Positions 24,130 through 36,100 are shown, counted from the stretch's first letter. The stretch: DNA of 64,000 nucleotides from Ceratobasidium sp. AG-K (GCA_037039685.1 JAWNGF010000003.1:248001-312000); one strand, 5' to 3'. A program made the numbers and translations. The notes: generated by a model from the letters alone, not told the origin.

Positions 24130-25210
24130 GGTCTCAGCACATACCACACAACCTGACAGTGTAATCATGCCAGCTATGTAGCAGGTACTTAGCTGCTAGG
24201 AGTACAGCAATAACAATTCCTTACCTGTACGTTAGGTTTGGTATTTGTCTGTTTCCGTAGGCAAAGTAGAATAGACAATAAAATAGAGAGTTTGACAAGA
24301 GGATAGTATAGACAATAGAATGGGTGGGATAAATCAGTAGACATGGATAGAAAAATATGCTATAGCCAAATGACTGTCCTACCCATGTTGGTGGGGAGTT
24401 TTATGGTATGAAATGATATGGTTGAGACAAATTATGAACTCCTTGGTGTTATGGCTCTTACACTATATGCATATATGTTGGGTTTTTGGAGATTTCATAT
24501 ATGTTGGTCTAAATACATGGTTGTATGCTGTGTTTCAGGGCTATGTATGTAAACCATCTGTATGTATTAGCTGTGATATCCCACTGTCATTTAGCCAAAA
24601 CCTGGGACCTAGTAGGGCTCATACACCTGGCCACCGAGCAGGTACAAGTGTACAAATCACTGAAGACATTTTCTCCAGGTGGTGAGCCTTGCCCCAGTCT
24701 GCGTACTCTGTATGCAAGCTGCAGCTTACCTACAGAGTATGCAGACTGGGGTAAGACTCAGGCCATTTTGCAGAGGATCACGGCTGGGGTAGGACTCGGG
24801 GCACAGCATACAACCTGGACCAACAACCACACTGATTATGTAGCAGGTGCTTGGCCAGTGGTACTGGAGCCAGGATCATTGAGCCCATATACTAAATAAT
24901 GGTCTTTCAGTGTATATAGAATAGAATAGGGGTCAGGATGAGTAGGATACAATCTGAGACCTAGATGTAATCCTATGCCATGGCCCAATGATCAAACAAC
25001 CGGTATTGGTGATGTGTGTTAGGGTGTTAAGTGATCTGGCTGAGACAAGCTGTGGACTTCTTGGTGTTCTGCCTGTTACATTATGCATATATGCAGTGAT
25101 TTTGATGATTGTATATATCTGTGTCTAAGTACATGATTGTATGCTGGGTTGCAAAGCTATGTGTGTGTCCCCTACCCATATCTGTAGACTGTGGTATCCT
25201 GGTGCTGGTG
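24130..25210. repeat. Diverged direct duplication, ~600-690 bp offset
   Basis: Blocks recur in order in 24130-24590 and 24800-25200: CATACAACCTGGA/CACACAACCTGACA, ATGTAGCAGGT(A/G)CTT, GGTTGAGACAAATTATGAACTCC versus GGCTGAGACAAGCTGTGGACTTC, TATGCATATATG, and ACATG(G/A)TTGTATGCTG. No coding function is evident. Confidence 0.65.
24684..24759. repeat. Short inverted repeat, same motif family
   Basis: A 38-base left half (GAGCCTTGCCCCAGTCTGCG...) is mirrored by the right half with a few mismatches and no spacer. It includes TGCGTACTCTGTATGCA, a variant of the 15-bp motif. It resembles the centre of the 23.6-kb inverted repeat, whose arms also contain GAGCCTTGCCCC. Confidence 0.8.
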
Positions 25211-25791
25211 TTCCCAACCTGGACTTGAGTGGGTGACCTAGGGCCTAGGTTGGGCAACCTGGGACCTAGGTTGGACCACCTGGAGCTCAACCTAGCCCAA
25301 CCTAGTAGGCCTTATAACCTGCCCACAAGCATGAACAAAGCTCATACAGCCACCTTGAACTTTAGTAATGGGACATCAGCTTCCAGCCTCTGCGGGCTTG
25401 CCCTCCAAGAGAAAGTAAAAACAACAACAACAACAATAACACAATAACAATAACAACTGTGCCCACTCCACATGTGCACAAATGGCTGCAGGCAATTGCA
25501 TCAGCACAATGGTTTGTTTACCTCTAAGCTGCCAGCCACACTTGTCATTAGATGATCATTAGCTACAGAGTCCTTGACAGCTTGGCAATATCTCACAATT
25601 CAACAGTTGCTTGGCATCATTGCATGTCAGCTTTGTAATCAGTTAGACATTTGGTGTTTGACAACCCAACCTAATTCTTCCTTTCAAAATGACCTTGGCA
25701 TGGCAGTGTACAAGGGTTATAAAGCTTGAAACCTTCCACAAAGTCAATTAACTCCCCCTTTCTCATCCCCACTTCTCACCCCAGCCAGACA
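25211..25791. other. Intergenic; short CCTAGGTTGG repeats and a C/T-rich upstream region
   Basis: GACCTAGG, CCTAGGTTGG(G/A)C and AACCTAGCCCAACCTAG recur at 25228-25310. A (CAACAA)n-like stretch lies at 25421-25458. The final ~60 bp before 25792 are C-rich on the plus strand and likely form the leader of the downstream gene. No gene seen. Confidence 0.5.
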
Positions 25792-28644
25792 ATGCCTCAG
25801 ATTATCCACAATCCAAACTCAGCCCCCATCAAGCCCTTGATTGACCAGGGTCTACCATCCATTGTGAATGGAACACTGGGAACATTTGTAAACACATACT
25901 ACAATGAGGCACACCAGGCCAGCCTTGAGACAAGTCTACTAGGCCCCCACACAAAGTTTGCTCTCACTGGACATTTCACAAATGCTCAAGGTCAAGCACG
26001 TCGAATGCGTCTAATGCCTGCCAAGGTGGAGCCAAGACTCCTTGATCAGGTGGCAGATGTGGACTCGGCCATTGGTTTTGTATTTGCAAATGACCCATTC
26101 CCACTTCACATTGGCCACTCCATGTTCTATCAGATGCTGAACAGCACTGATTACACCCTGAGCAAGAGTCTCCATTTACCTCCATACACTACCAGGGATC
26201 AAGATGGTAACATTGTTGAGGTGAGCCCTCTTGTTTCCTATTTTCTGTTGGCATGAACACCAGGTTAGCACAACAACAACACTTACCACCTGCACCTAGA
26301 GCTTTCAGTATCACAGTGTCCCAAATGCCCTGCTAGGACACATTGGAGGAGCCAACGTTGCCCGAATCCTTGTCAGGATCATGTTCCCAAAGCTCAGGGG
26401 CATGCGCTGTAGCCACAACAGTAACCATGTTGAGTTCCACAAGCTGGAGCTGTTCTATGATCTAGCCATCCGATATGCCGTTGAACATGCTATCCCGCTG
26501 GAGTCCCATGAAGCATGGCCTGGCAAATACTCCCATGAGTTGCTGCGTGCTCAGCGTGAAAATGGAACTCTGGTGTACTCTACTCGAACTATTCCCTCCG
26601 AATGTATGGACCAATTCCTACGATGTCTGCGGCAAGCCATCAGTCAGCACCAAGACCTTGCTTGGGCCCAGGACTTCTGGTTGCAGCTTCAGGTGCAAGG
26701 GACCAAGTATGCTGCTCAACACACACCTGGCCCAGCTGAGAAGCCAGAAGAACCTTGTTCAGCTGAAAGAGATGCATTTGAAATGGCTCGGATTAATGCT
26801 GTGATTACTGCGGTCTATCCAATCAACCTTGACCTGGTCAAGGAGGACTTCTGGTTTGTTGACATTGCCACAACCATCCATTCCAGGGATCCAGCAAACG
26901 GTTTCTTGCCTAGGGACTCAAAACATGGTTTGCTGCTTAGCTTGGTGACTGGATTACCCCGATATGATGCTAGCAAACAACTCGTAAATGCCAAACACCT
27001 GTACCATGTGGATGAGTCATCCCACCTAGGATATGCATCTGGCTTTCGTCTCACACTGACAAACCCACCACCATCTGGAGCATGCTACATCCAGGTATAC
27101 ACTTCGGACAAGCACCTTACCGCACTGAAAGACGGATGGAGCAATGCCAAGCACCTCAAGCCCCGCAAGGTCCTGGACAAGTTCGAATCAGCTGACCGGT
27201 ACCTCGACAGGATTATGAGTCTGTACAGGGATGCCATGGCCGAAGGGGAGGCCGGGAGACGGATCAGTGTCAGGATTGAGTCAAGGGTACACCTTGCTCG
27301 GGTCATGGACTCGCACCACTGGCTGCCCGAGCAGGAGCTTGCTCAGTGCATCACCTTGACTTCGAACCGCATGTTCTGGTATGTCTCATGTGCTCCTCAT
27401 ACGCCGTCTGACCGCGACCCGACTGAGCTGACTGTGGCCCCAGGTTCTTCAAAATGATTCGGATTCAGTCCGTCCGAGCAGCCCTCCAGGCCATAGATCG
27501 CAACCGCTTGGCCATTGTTGACGACATGAGCCGAGCATTGCCAACCATGACTTTGATTGCAGGACTGTGCTACATGGCAAATGCACTCAACAATCGGCCG
27601 GATGACAGTACAAGCTACCAAATCTTGCGCGACACACTTTGCATCCACAAAGTCCAGGATGATCACACAGTGGCCATCCGTCCGCTGAACGTATTTTTTT
27701 GTCACTCGCTCAGGCTTGAGCCGCATCCCCGTTGTTCCAGCCACCGAGTCCTCCCCGGGCAGAGCATGTACGACATCTTCCACTTTAAAAACAGAACATC
27801 GGCCCAACTCGATCTCCAAGGTGTGCTCACCGCCTCCAGACAGAGTGAAGCACCACTAGCTCGAGGTGGTAATGGTGGCCAGGATTCCGAGGACAACCAA
27901 CAGGAAGAACGGGATGATGCGGAGCCCAAGAGCAAAGTCAGCCGGGCGGCACGTATGGTGGTCTTTGTGCCAGAAGAAGCTGAGGATGTCATCACAGACG
28001 ATGAGCTGCGCAGGTTGCCCCAGCTGAGGGCCGCCGGGCCTGGCCAAGGCTACGAGTCCGAGGAGGAAGACCCCGAGCCAAGGGAAGTCATGGAGACCCT
28101 CGGAGAGATGATGAACGGCATTTTCAAGGAGATCCCCATCTCCATCATGAAGAAGGTGTCCGAGACTGGTGGAAAATCCTGGAGGAAGATTGACGACAAT
28201 CTTTGCAGCCAGCAGACATGGAGGAATTGCCTATGTGATGCTACCCAACTCCCCGAGCTGCTGGTTGCCTTCAGGCAAGTGTCCAGCCAAGAGCAATGGG
28301 AAGGGGTGGTGAAAAGGATCTTCCCGACCCAAGAGGAACAAGCTGTCCTGAAGTCCAAGGGGTTGCAAGGGTGGAAGCAATCTCCTTTCTGGATAAGATG
28401 GGAGCAGCTACTTGCCATTCCAAGCTGGACAAAAGCTGACAGGCGGAAGATTGTTGAGTTTGCTAGAAGGAAGATGAGGGAAGAGGCACAGTGGTTGCCA
28501 CTTGGGGCTGCTGATAGAATGTGGACAGATAAAGGGCCCAGAGGCTTGACAATCTATGGGCGAGCCATGGCAGGCAAGCTTGGGATGGTTGTGGTGCTCA
28601 ACCCCAAGTTTGCAAATGACATGAAGAAGCCAGGGGGACATTGA
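25792..28644 (+). CDS. Large conserved hypothetical protein, copy B (3 exons, 902 aa)
   Basis: Paralogue of the 7207-10078 gene. Exons 25792-26220, 26300-27378 and 27444-28644; introns of 79 and 65 bp (GTGAGC..CTAG, GTATGT..CCAG). Phases fit exactly and give 903 codons with the stop. Shared blocks: TKFALTGHF, DVDSAIGFVFANDPFPL, SFQYHSVPNALLGHIGGANV, VDIATTIHSRD, HLGYASGFRLTL, HLTALKDGWSNAKHLKP, CYMANALNNRPD and the C-terminal AGKLGMVVVLNP. Residues ~590-690 are acidic and low-complexity (ESEEEDPEPREV). No membrane segment. Function is unknown. An uninterrupted frame and conserved splice sites in both copies argue that the protein is or was under selection. The second intron contains TCATACGCCGTCTGA, the motif clustered at 28.9-29.5 kb. 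The start at 25792 is chosen over 25726 because copy A has no equivalent of the extra N-terminus. Confidence 0.82.
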
Positions 28645-29861
28645 TCGTTTGCGTTTTGGCCAAGCTTTTGCAGTTGTGTATTCTTTTCTGAGTTGGTGTT
28701 TGTGATTTTTCTGTAGTGTGTGGCCGGGCCAATAAGCAAATATGATGATTGTATCTAGTTTACAAACAGTGGGCAGCTCTTTCAGCGTCATCGTGAGAAG
28801 AGCCTGCAGCAAACCGGTCTACCAGAGGATGAGGCTTTGGGCAAATCAGCTTCGGCATGCGAGCGTCATACGGTGTATGACCGCGGTCCTGTAAGCGAGG
28901 AGGCGCATTCTACGAGTTGAATGACCTGGGTGAGGAGGTGTGGGCCAGGTGACACGTGTTGAGCCCAGCAGACGCGAATACAAGCTGCTGAGCAAAGCCG
29001 ACCGCACTCAACCACGAGCGGAACTGACTCTTCACCCATCCTGGGTCGTACAACGGTCTGACTCCCGCGGGTGCAAGAGCAGTAGTCAAAGCGTGTTTGA
29101 ACCGCCCACAACCACACAAAGCGCAGGCTTGCCTCGACCGTTCTAAGATGTCGGCTGTTTGAGGTGCTGGCCGCCGGCCCTTCCCCGTGCGCAAGTCGTA
29201 CGACGTCTGAGCGTTCGGCAGGCAAGCCCCCCTTCGCAGGGCAGGTTTATCTACGCTTCAGCCGCTGGCCAGCAAGTTTTTCCCATCAAACCGGTCATAC
29301 GCCGTCTGAGTCGCTGGCGGCCAAGGCTCTCCCGCGGGGTGGTTTGAGCACTGCTTAAGCCACTTGCCGGCAAGCCTCTCCAAGCAAACAAATCATACGC
29401 CGTCCGACTTGCAGGCGGGCAAGTCCCTCTCGGCGGGAAGCGAGTTGTACATGGTCAAAGCTGCGCATGGGGAAGCCTCCCCCGCGTCGCAAGTCATACG
29501 CCGTCTGAGCTATACACGCCCAAGGCCCTCCACCCCGCTTCCATTCACTACCTGGTTTGAACCCGGACAGGCTTTTTGTTTCATGATGTAAGCAAAGGAT
29601 GAACGGTGATTACGTTGAGTCTTGGCGCACACTGTGGGATGTGAGGATAATGATGATGCATACGTTTATGTACCAAGGCAATTTGACTGTAGACGTAAGA
29701 AAAAGGAACAAAAAATATACACATGTAGGGCAAGGTACAAAACTGGGCAATGAATAAGATGGACGCAATCGGAAAAAGGTATCAACAAAAAGATACAAGA
29801 TAACAAGATCAAAAGATAAAGACGATACACTCCGTCCGATCGCGGTCAACTCAAGACGCAA
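28645..29861. repeat. Non-coding region with at least five TCATACGCCGTCTGA-type motifs
   Basis: Variants of (A/G)(T/G)C(A/G)TACGCCGTC(T/C)GA occur near 29190, 29295, 29395 and 29492, with more diverged ones near 28870 and 29045. They sit about 100 bp apart, each followed by a GGC(A/G)AG(G/T)C..CTC(C/T)C block. The repeat is decayed. 29600-29861 is AT-rich with no gene. Confidence 0.6.
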
Positions 29862-30302
29862 TCACTCCGATCCTTCGTCAATCGGCTCACCATCTGGGCT
29901 CGGTTCGGAATACTCAACGTCAACAGTGCTGGCACTCGACGACGCTGCACGCGAGGGCCGTGGGGCTGGACCTGCGCTGGTAGAAGAAAGAGCGCCCGCG
30001 GGGGATGCAGGAGGCCCGCCAACCGACGGAGCCCCGGATCCACGATTGCGACGCGACGCATTAGCAAGCCGGTCGCGAAGCGCTGAAGTGTTACAGCCGT
30101 TTGCAATTTTGAGATGCCGCCGCAGGTGCTCAAAAAAGAAAAAAGCCGAAATCTGGCGAACTCGCTTCACAGCGAGCGGGGAGATCGGGACCTCGGGGGA
30201 GCACTTGATCGACTGTTGCTCCCCCAATTTTGAGTGTTTCGATAAGCGAGTTATACTAAAATAATCGCAGAGCTGAGGCGCAGGTGCAAGTACTTACCGC
30301 AT
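29862..30302 (-). CDS. Small hypothetical protein, 132 aa, two exons
   Basis: Model: ATGCG at 30302-30298, a 42-bp intron (GTAAG..TTAG, 30297-30256), then exon 30255-29862. Phases give 133 codons with the stop. The N-terminal half has a helix-like basic segment (PISPLAVKRVRQISAFFFFEH, then LRRHLKIANGCNTSALRDRL). The C-terminal half is Gly/Pro/Ser/Ala-rich and ends acidic (GEPIDEGSE). No domain was recognised. The intron is short and the first exon tiny, so the start is uncertain; an alternative upstream ATG in another frame exists near 30360. It is divergent from the transposase gene at 30539. Confidence 0.4.
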
Positions 30303-30538
30303 ATCCGTATCGTAAAAACTCAGCGAGATAGACCGGAATGTGTATTTCGGTCATTCTGAGCTCAAATCTGGGCGGATTTTCTTTTTTTTTTGACCGCTGG
30401 GTTCGTAGAGTGATTTCGCAGGTGCAAACATTTTTTTCTAAGCGACGCGGTGACATTTGGAGAGGGCAATGGCCCAGACCCTGACGTTATTTGTTTTTCG
30501 AGGCAGATTGACTCGATTGATCGCGTTTTCTTACCACC

Positions 30539-31745
30539 ATGGCCCCAAGAACACTGCCCTATTCACAGGATGCTCGGGACATAGTCATACAAATGTCTGC
30601 CTTTTTCAAACGTACTGAGATTGCTCTCTATACTGGCATTAGTTTGCGCACTGTCCAATCCATTCTTGGTCATTTTCATCGAACTGGGTTACGGAGTCGT
30701 CCCAATTCCAAGCAGCGGCGTGGACGGACAAGAATGCTTACAAACATTGACATCCAAGTGTGTGACCACTGTATTTCAGTTCATATGTTAGCTCACACTA
30801 CTATCTCAGTTTCTTCTGGGTGCAGTTCGTCAACGACCAGATATTTATCTGGATGAGCTCCGATGTATGCTCCGGGACCGGCGAGGGATTGATGTATCAC
30901 TCAGTACAATTTGGCGGAGCCTAAAGCGTGCTGGTTTGTCACTGAAGAAAGTGAGCCTGAACAACTCTTTTTTTGATGTGCGTACTCAACTTTGCAGGTC
31001 ACCAAGCAAGCTGCTGAACGCAATGAGCGGAAACGGCTACAGTACATGACAAGGATTGGAAAGTATCAGCCTGATCAGCTTGTGTGTGTTGATGAGTCAG
31101 CGGTGGACCGTCGCACCTCTTATCGAGGCTTTGCCTGGAGTATCAGTGGGAGAGCAGCATTTCGCTCTGCATTTTTTATCCGGGGGACAAGGTACGTTTG
31201 GTTTGCTTGCTTGGGAATCTCATGGATTGGGGGCTGTATTGACAATGTAATAGGTTTTCAATTCTTCCTGCATTGGCGCAAGAAGGATTTATCCATGTTG
31301 CAATCAAAGAAGGCTCATTTACCTCAGCATCATTTTACGACTTTATTGAAGGTTTACTCAGTGTCATGAACCCTTATCCTGGGCCCAAATCAGTAATTGT
31401 CATGGATAATTGTCAGATTCATAAGGCTCAGAGGACGTTGGATCTGATTGTTGAGCGGTAAGTGATCTGGTGTTGTCTCCCTTTTTGGAGCTGTTGTTCA
31501 CTTGACTCCATAGTGGGATGCGCTATGAATTTCTTCCACCATACTCTCCAGATCTCAACCCAATCGAACTCTCTTTCTCTGCGACCAAGGCATATATTCG
31601 TCGGCATGGTGAAGAGGCACGGGAGATAATGCGCAATGGAAACCCTGAATTTACATATGAGTGTGAGATGTTTCTGACCAAGGCAGTATTCAATGCCACT
31701 GGTGAAGATGCAGAAGGGTGGTTCAAATCATGTGGCTATTTTTAG
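30539..31745 (+). CDS. Tc1/mariner-type DDE transposase, 5 exons, 329 aa
   Basis: Exons 30539-30757, 30810-30950, 30998-31191, 31254-31457, 31514-31745. All phases fit and give 330 codons with no internal stop. The N-terminus is a helix-turn-helix DNA-binding region (YSQDARDIVIQMSAFFKR, TEIALYTGISLRTVQSIL). Residues ~75-120 hold a second HTH (YLDELRCMLRDRRGIDVS, STIWRSLKRAGLSLKK). The catalytic triad context is complete: VCVDESAVD (first Asp), VIVMDNCQIHKA (second Asp) and PPYSPDLNPIEL (Glu). Known role: excision and reinsertion of a TIR-bounded element at TA. The gene ends 34 bp from the stop of the oppositely oriented gene at 31780. That leaves no room for a 3' inverted terminal repeat between them. 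Either the element also contains that neighbour or this copy has lost its end. Confidence 0.9.
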
Positions 31746-31779
31746 CAGTCTTTCCAATCCTTGTATTCAAATGTTCATC

Positions 31780-33136
31780 CTACTTATACATGTCACGAAA
31801 CTCTTGGCATGCCTTCCTGCTGAGTCGCAAGAATGCTGACGCATCAACAAAACGCATTCCCATAACCCGAACCAAGATCTCCACTGAGAGATCAGGATTC
31901 TCAACATCAGACAGCTGGAGCACACCTTCAGCTTCCAACTTGTCTATGTACTCCCCGAGCTCTGGACGCACATCCCGGATCGACCAGAGCCAATCCCGCA
32001 ATGAAGGAAACCCCATTCCAGCAGGATCAGGGAGTGCAGGTGCAGGAGCATGTGGCGCGATCAAAGGAGGCACCCCTGGTGCAGGTGCTCCAGAGTCCCG
32101 GGACATACCAGATACCACTGCTGTAAACAGCTTCAACAGATCCCCAGTCATGTTTCCCCCACCCTGCTCCGAAGTACTTGACTCAGTGTCCAACTTGCGC
32201 TTCACACCCCGCGGCTTGACAGGGCGGTTGAACAACTTCAACTCTGGTGGTGGCTCATCGAGAGTAGCTTTGTGATGAAACTAGAGGGATAAAACCATAA
32301 AATATCAAGCCAAGTACAATTGAAACACATCACTTACAATGACGGTTGCCCAAGTACTCAAATCACCATGCGATAGCAGATAATGGGTGCCATCATTCAA
32401 CAAATAGCAAGGAGTTCCTGGATGATCTGCGCAAGTTGACCACTTAGCTCGCAACTCTCCCACAATCCGCCATAGAGGTGTCCGCCCATCGCCCCCCCCA
32501 GCATCCACCCCTGAATCTTCAGAGTCAGATTTGGCATGACGAAGGGGACGTTTCCCCTTGCCCTTGTCCTTAGCCTTGGGCTGCAAAGAGCATAAGAAAT
32601 AAATCACCAGTATGTCTTACTAATACTCACCTTGTCTTTCTCCTCACTCTCAAGCTGCACTCGCACTGTGAGTGGAGTCGCTGAGTTGGCACGCCAGGGC
32701 TTATTCAGCTTGTAGGTAATGGTTGCATTGAGCTCGTTCCATTCGTCATAAGACTCAAGTGCGCACCAGGGGTCCCCGGACTTTGCATTGCTGAGTCGGT
32801 AACGAAGTGAGAGGCCAGCTTGGTCAGTACAGAGGGTTTGGGCAGCAAGACGGCGGAAGTGGGGCCAGCCGGTGCTGTTGAGCACCTTTATGGACTTGCA
32901 GGTGTTGCTAGCACCCATGGGCACCAAGAAGTTGACATGCCAAGCTGTGAAGAGAGTGAGCAAATTGTAAACAGGAAATCGGAAAAAATCGCATCAGTGA
33001 ACATACCTTCTGGCATTGGAGACCCCCTTGGGCTATCCTCAGCTCCCATCCTCTCCTGATCTTCCTCTCCCTCTCCCCTCTCCTTTCCCCCTTCCTCCTT
33101 GTTAACACCACTGAATGAAGGAGGTGCAAACCGCAT
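31780..33136 (-). CDS. Agaricomycete hypothetical protein with SAM-like C-terminus, 395 aa, 4 exons
   Basis: Exons (minus) 33136-33007, 32944-32631, 32580-32338 and 32280-31780. Phases fit and give 396 codons with the stop. After a charged N-terminus comes WHVNFLVPMGASNTCKSIKV, a ubiquitin-like or PB1-like beta-rich opening. Then come a W-rich stretch, a K/G linker (KAKDKGKGK), a DHPGTPCYLLNDGTHYLLSH block and a C-terminal helical domain (PSLRDWLWSIRDV ... LSVEILVRVMGMRFVDASAFL) that looks SAM-like. From memory, proteins with this order (VNFLVPMG..SIK; HPGTPCY; short helical C-terminus) occur in many copies in agaricomycete genomes, with unknown function. There is no stop codon between the upstream SNF2 reading frame and this ATG, and the frames coincide. 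The product may therefore be a fusion with the gene upstream. Confidence 0.65.
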
Positions 33137-36100
33137 CACTTGGCTCACGCGGCGTGTGCTGTCCTCGCCGCTCGAGCTAGCCATTTGCTCATTGGTCCCC
33201 GAGGAATCGCGGCGTCGACGAGTCGAAGCCCGCTGCGTCTCGGGAGACCTGCTTTCGGGCCGGTCTCGCTTCCTGCCGACGTCTTCTGGGCGCTGGGTAA
33301 ACGGCGGGATAACCGCATCGCGGGTCCGATCTGCGAGGCCGAGATCGTCGAGCTCTTGGGAAAGCCGTTCCTGAGCATAGGCACTTGGGTCGTACTGCGA
33401 ATGCTCCGTCGTTTGAGCGCTGGTCGTTGCCTGTGACGCGCCGGTACCAAACGGGATCTCGCCACGCCACGAGTCAACACGCCTGCCCGTCTCCTCGTTC
33501 GACTGAGTGTCACGGACAAGCACTTCGTGCTCAAGCTGACTGGACGTCGTATCCCCGATCGGGTGGTCTGCCTGCGCTGCGATGACGTCTAGCACAGGTA
33601 CACCGAGAGGCGGCATCGTCTGTGGCTCACCAGGGCTGGGAGAGCTCCTTGGCATGTAAGTCGAGCCGCTGCCCTGCGTGGGCGGGATACGAGGAGTAGC
33701 CGAGGAACGGCGTGCTCCCGCCGGCTTGGGGGGGGCTGGAGGGGGCATCAGGCCGACGGAGCGAGGCGAGCCTTGGATTCGGGGGGTGGGTGTCGGCGGA
33801 GCGCTGGCTGCGTCAGCAACACTGGCAGCGGGAGGCTTCGCAGGTGGCGCAGTGCGCGCGTCATCCTCGGATCGTGTGGCAGTTGGCGCTTGGATTGCCG
33901 AGGTAGCCGTCCCGGTGCGGTCGTGCTCGGACAACCGGAGGCCGGTGCTGGGCCTCGGCCTGGCCTTCGGTTTGGGCTTCGGCTTGGAGTCCGAAGGCGG
34001 TGTCGATGTCTTGGCGCTCGCCGATGGCAGATCGATATACGGCTGTGGACGCTTCTTGGGTGACAGCTTGGCCGGAGTGGACGCCGAGGTAGTCGCTTGG
34101 ACCGCGGGAGCTACCGGGAGCGAAGAGTGGTCTCTCAGCGACTGAGCACCCAAGGTGGGACGGACAACTCACCAGTGCCTGACCCAGACGGCGCGCCACC
34201 CGTAGAGCTTGGGTTAAGGTAGTCAGGCAAAGGGCGCTCGTTGAGGGCCACGAGCATCCCTTGGGCTGCCTCCCAGGTAATCTCGCCCTCCCCCGTCCCG
34301 ATTCGCCCGAGAACAGTCGCTTGGATTGGGGACAGCATGTCCGGCTGGGTGTCAATATCCATCGACTCTGGCTCGGGTTCCGAGCCAGAATCGTCTTCAA
34401 TCGGCAGCTCGGTTGCCTTGCCCTTGCCTTTGCCCGTGGTGGCGCCCTTACCCTTACCCCTTGCCTTGTCTGCCTCCTCGGGCTCGTCCTCCCAGTTCTC
34501 GAGAATGTGGGTGACCTGGGGTGATGGCACCAGAGGGCGAGTTGCCTGCTCGTCCCGAGCCCTGAGCCGAACCATGATCGCCGCTTGCTTCGCGTGCCGC
34601 TCCTCGTTCGTCCGGACACTGTCCTGGTACTCGGCCCGTGCTTTCTCTGAGGCGGCCTGTTTGGCGGACTTGCGAGGTTTCGGTGCCGGCGGGCCGGCAT
34701 CATCGGTCTGTTGGTCCGAGGGGGTCTTTCTACTCTTGCGACGCTTTTTGACGGGCGGGGCAGCGGGATCCTGGTCTTCGTCTTCGGCCTCGGGATCATC
34801 GGTCTGGTCCTTGGCCTCGAGCTGGCGTTCGCGCGACTTCTTTGGTCTGGACTCGGTCGTCGACGACGCTGTCGGCTGCTGACCGCCGTTCGATGGCTCT
34901 CGACCAGTGGATGTATTCGTCTTGGCTGTACCCTTGCTCGTCAAGGCGCGGGAGTGGGCCGGAGGTATGCGGACCCCAGTTGCTCTCTTGGCCGGCTTGT
35001 CGGCGGTGGTCTGAGCGACGTCGGTATCCTCGATTTTTGTCTTGGATCTCGACTTGGCCTTGGCCTTGGACTTGGACTTGGGCTCGGTCTTCGCCTTGCC
35101 GCCTCCACCCGCCCGGGGTTTCGCTTTCGACTTGCGTGCCGGCTTGCCGCTCTGGTCGTCGTCGTCGTCGCCGCCGTCAACGCCGTCGTCATCCGTGCCA
35201 TCCGAGTCATCCGAGTTACCCCAGTCGTCGTCGTCAAAGCCGGGCAGACCCCTCGTGACGCACTCGAGCGTGAAACACTGCATCATCAGTTTCTTCCCGC
35301 TGGCGTAGGTGAGTAGATATTGGTCGCAGGTGTTCCGGGTAATAATCCTGTAGACAAAAACCCGACGAGTCTGACCGCGACGTTGCGCCCGACCTTCGAT
35401 TTGCTGCACCTCAGAGTCCGACCAGGGATGATCCTGCGACGGGATGGTTTGTCGCATTGAATGAATCCCACGCGCAGCCCAAGAGTGCACGGCCGGAGCG
35501 TTCGGTTCGTCCGAGGTCGGACCCCGTATGACGAATTTGACGCGCAGGAGGGCCCGTACCACGGCGAGTGATTAGCCGACAATCGGGCCGTCAAACCGGT
35601 TGTGTCGAACGCCGGATGATACGGAAGCACCGAGCACGTGATGGGGCACGGTCAGCGTGTTGAGGGCAATGTTATCATGTGCCGTTGTGTTAATGGCATA
35701 TGAGATACATATGTGATATAGTATATCATATAGACCGTTTAATCAGATGGTGCTCTGGATGTCGGGGTATATGACGCCGCTCACCAAGAAGATTACAACT
35801 GAACCTCGTTGGAGGTTTAGTCCCTGGCCACCGACGTCGCTCAGCAAAAGGACGTCGGTATCGTCGTCCGTCTGGAACTCCTTCACTACCACGTCGCGAT
35901 CCTCCGGTTCCATTTGGCCGTTGATCTGCGCGCTTTTGATGCCGTGCAGATCAAGAACCTGTGCGCGTTGCATCCGGTCAGTCATGGCTATCTCGCCGGA
36001 AGCATACCCTCACATGAGCAGCCAGAGTCCAGCTCACGGACAAGTGACAATAGACGATGATTTTGCGTTTCGGAGTCTTTACACCCGGTGTCTTTCTGGG

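Noticed and set aside
33678..34882. Long plus-strand ORFs opposite the SNF2 copy B tail
   Set aside because: They are antisense shadows of a GC-rich low-complexity coding region; the minus strand has the helicase motifs and phased introns.
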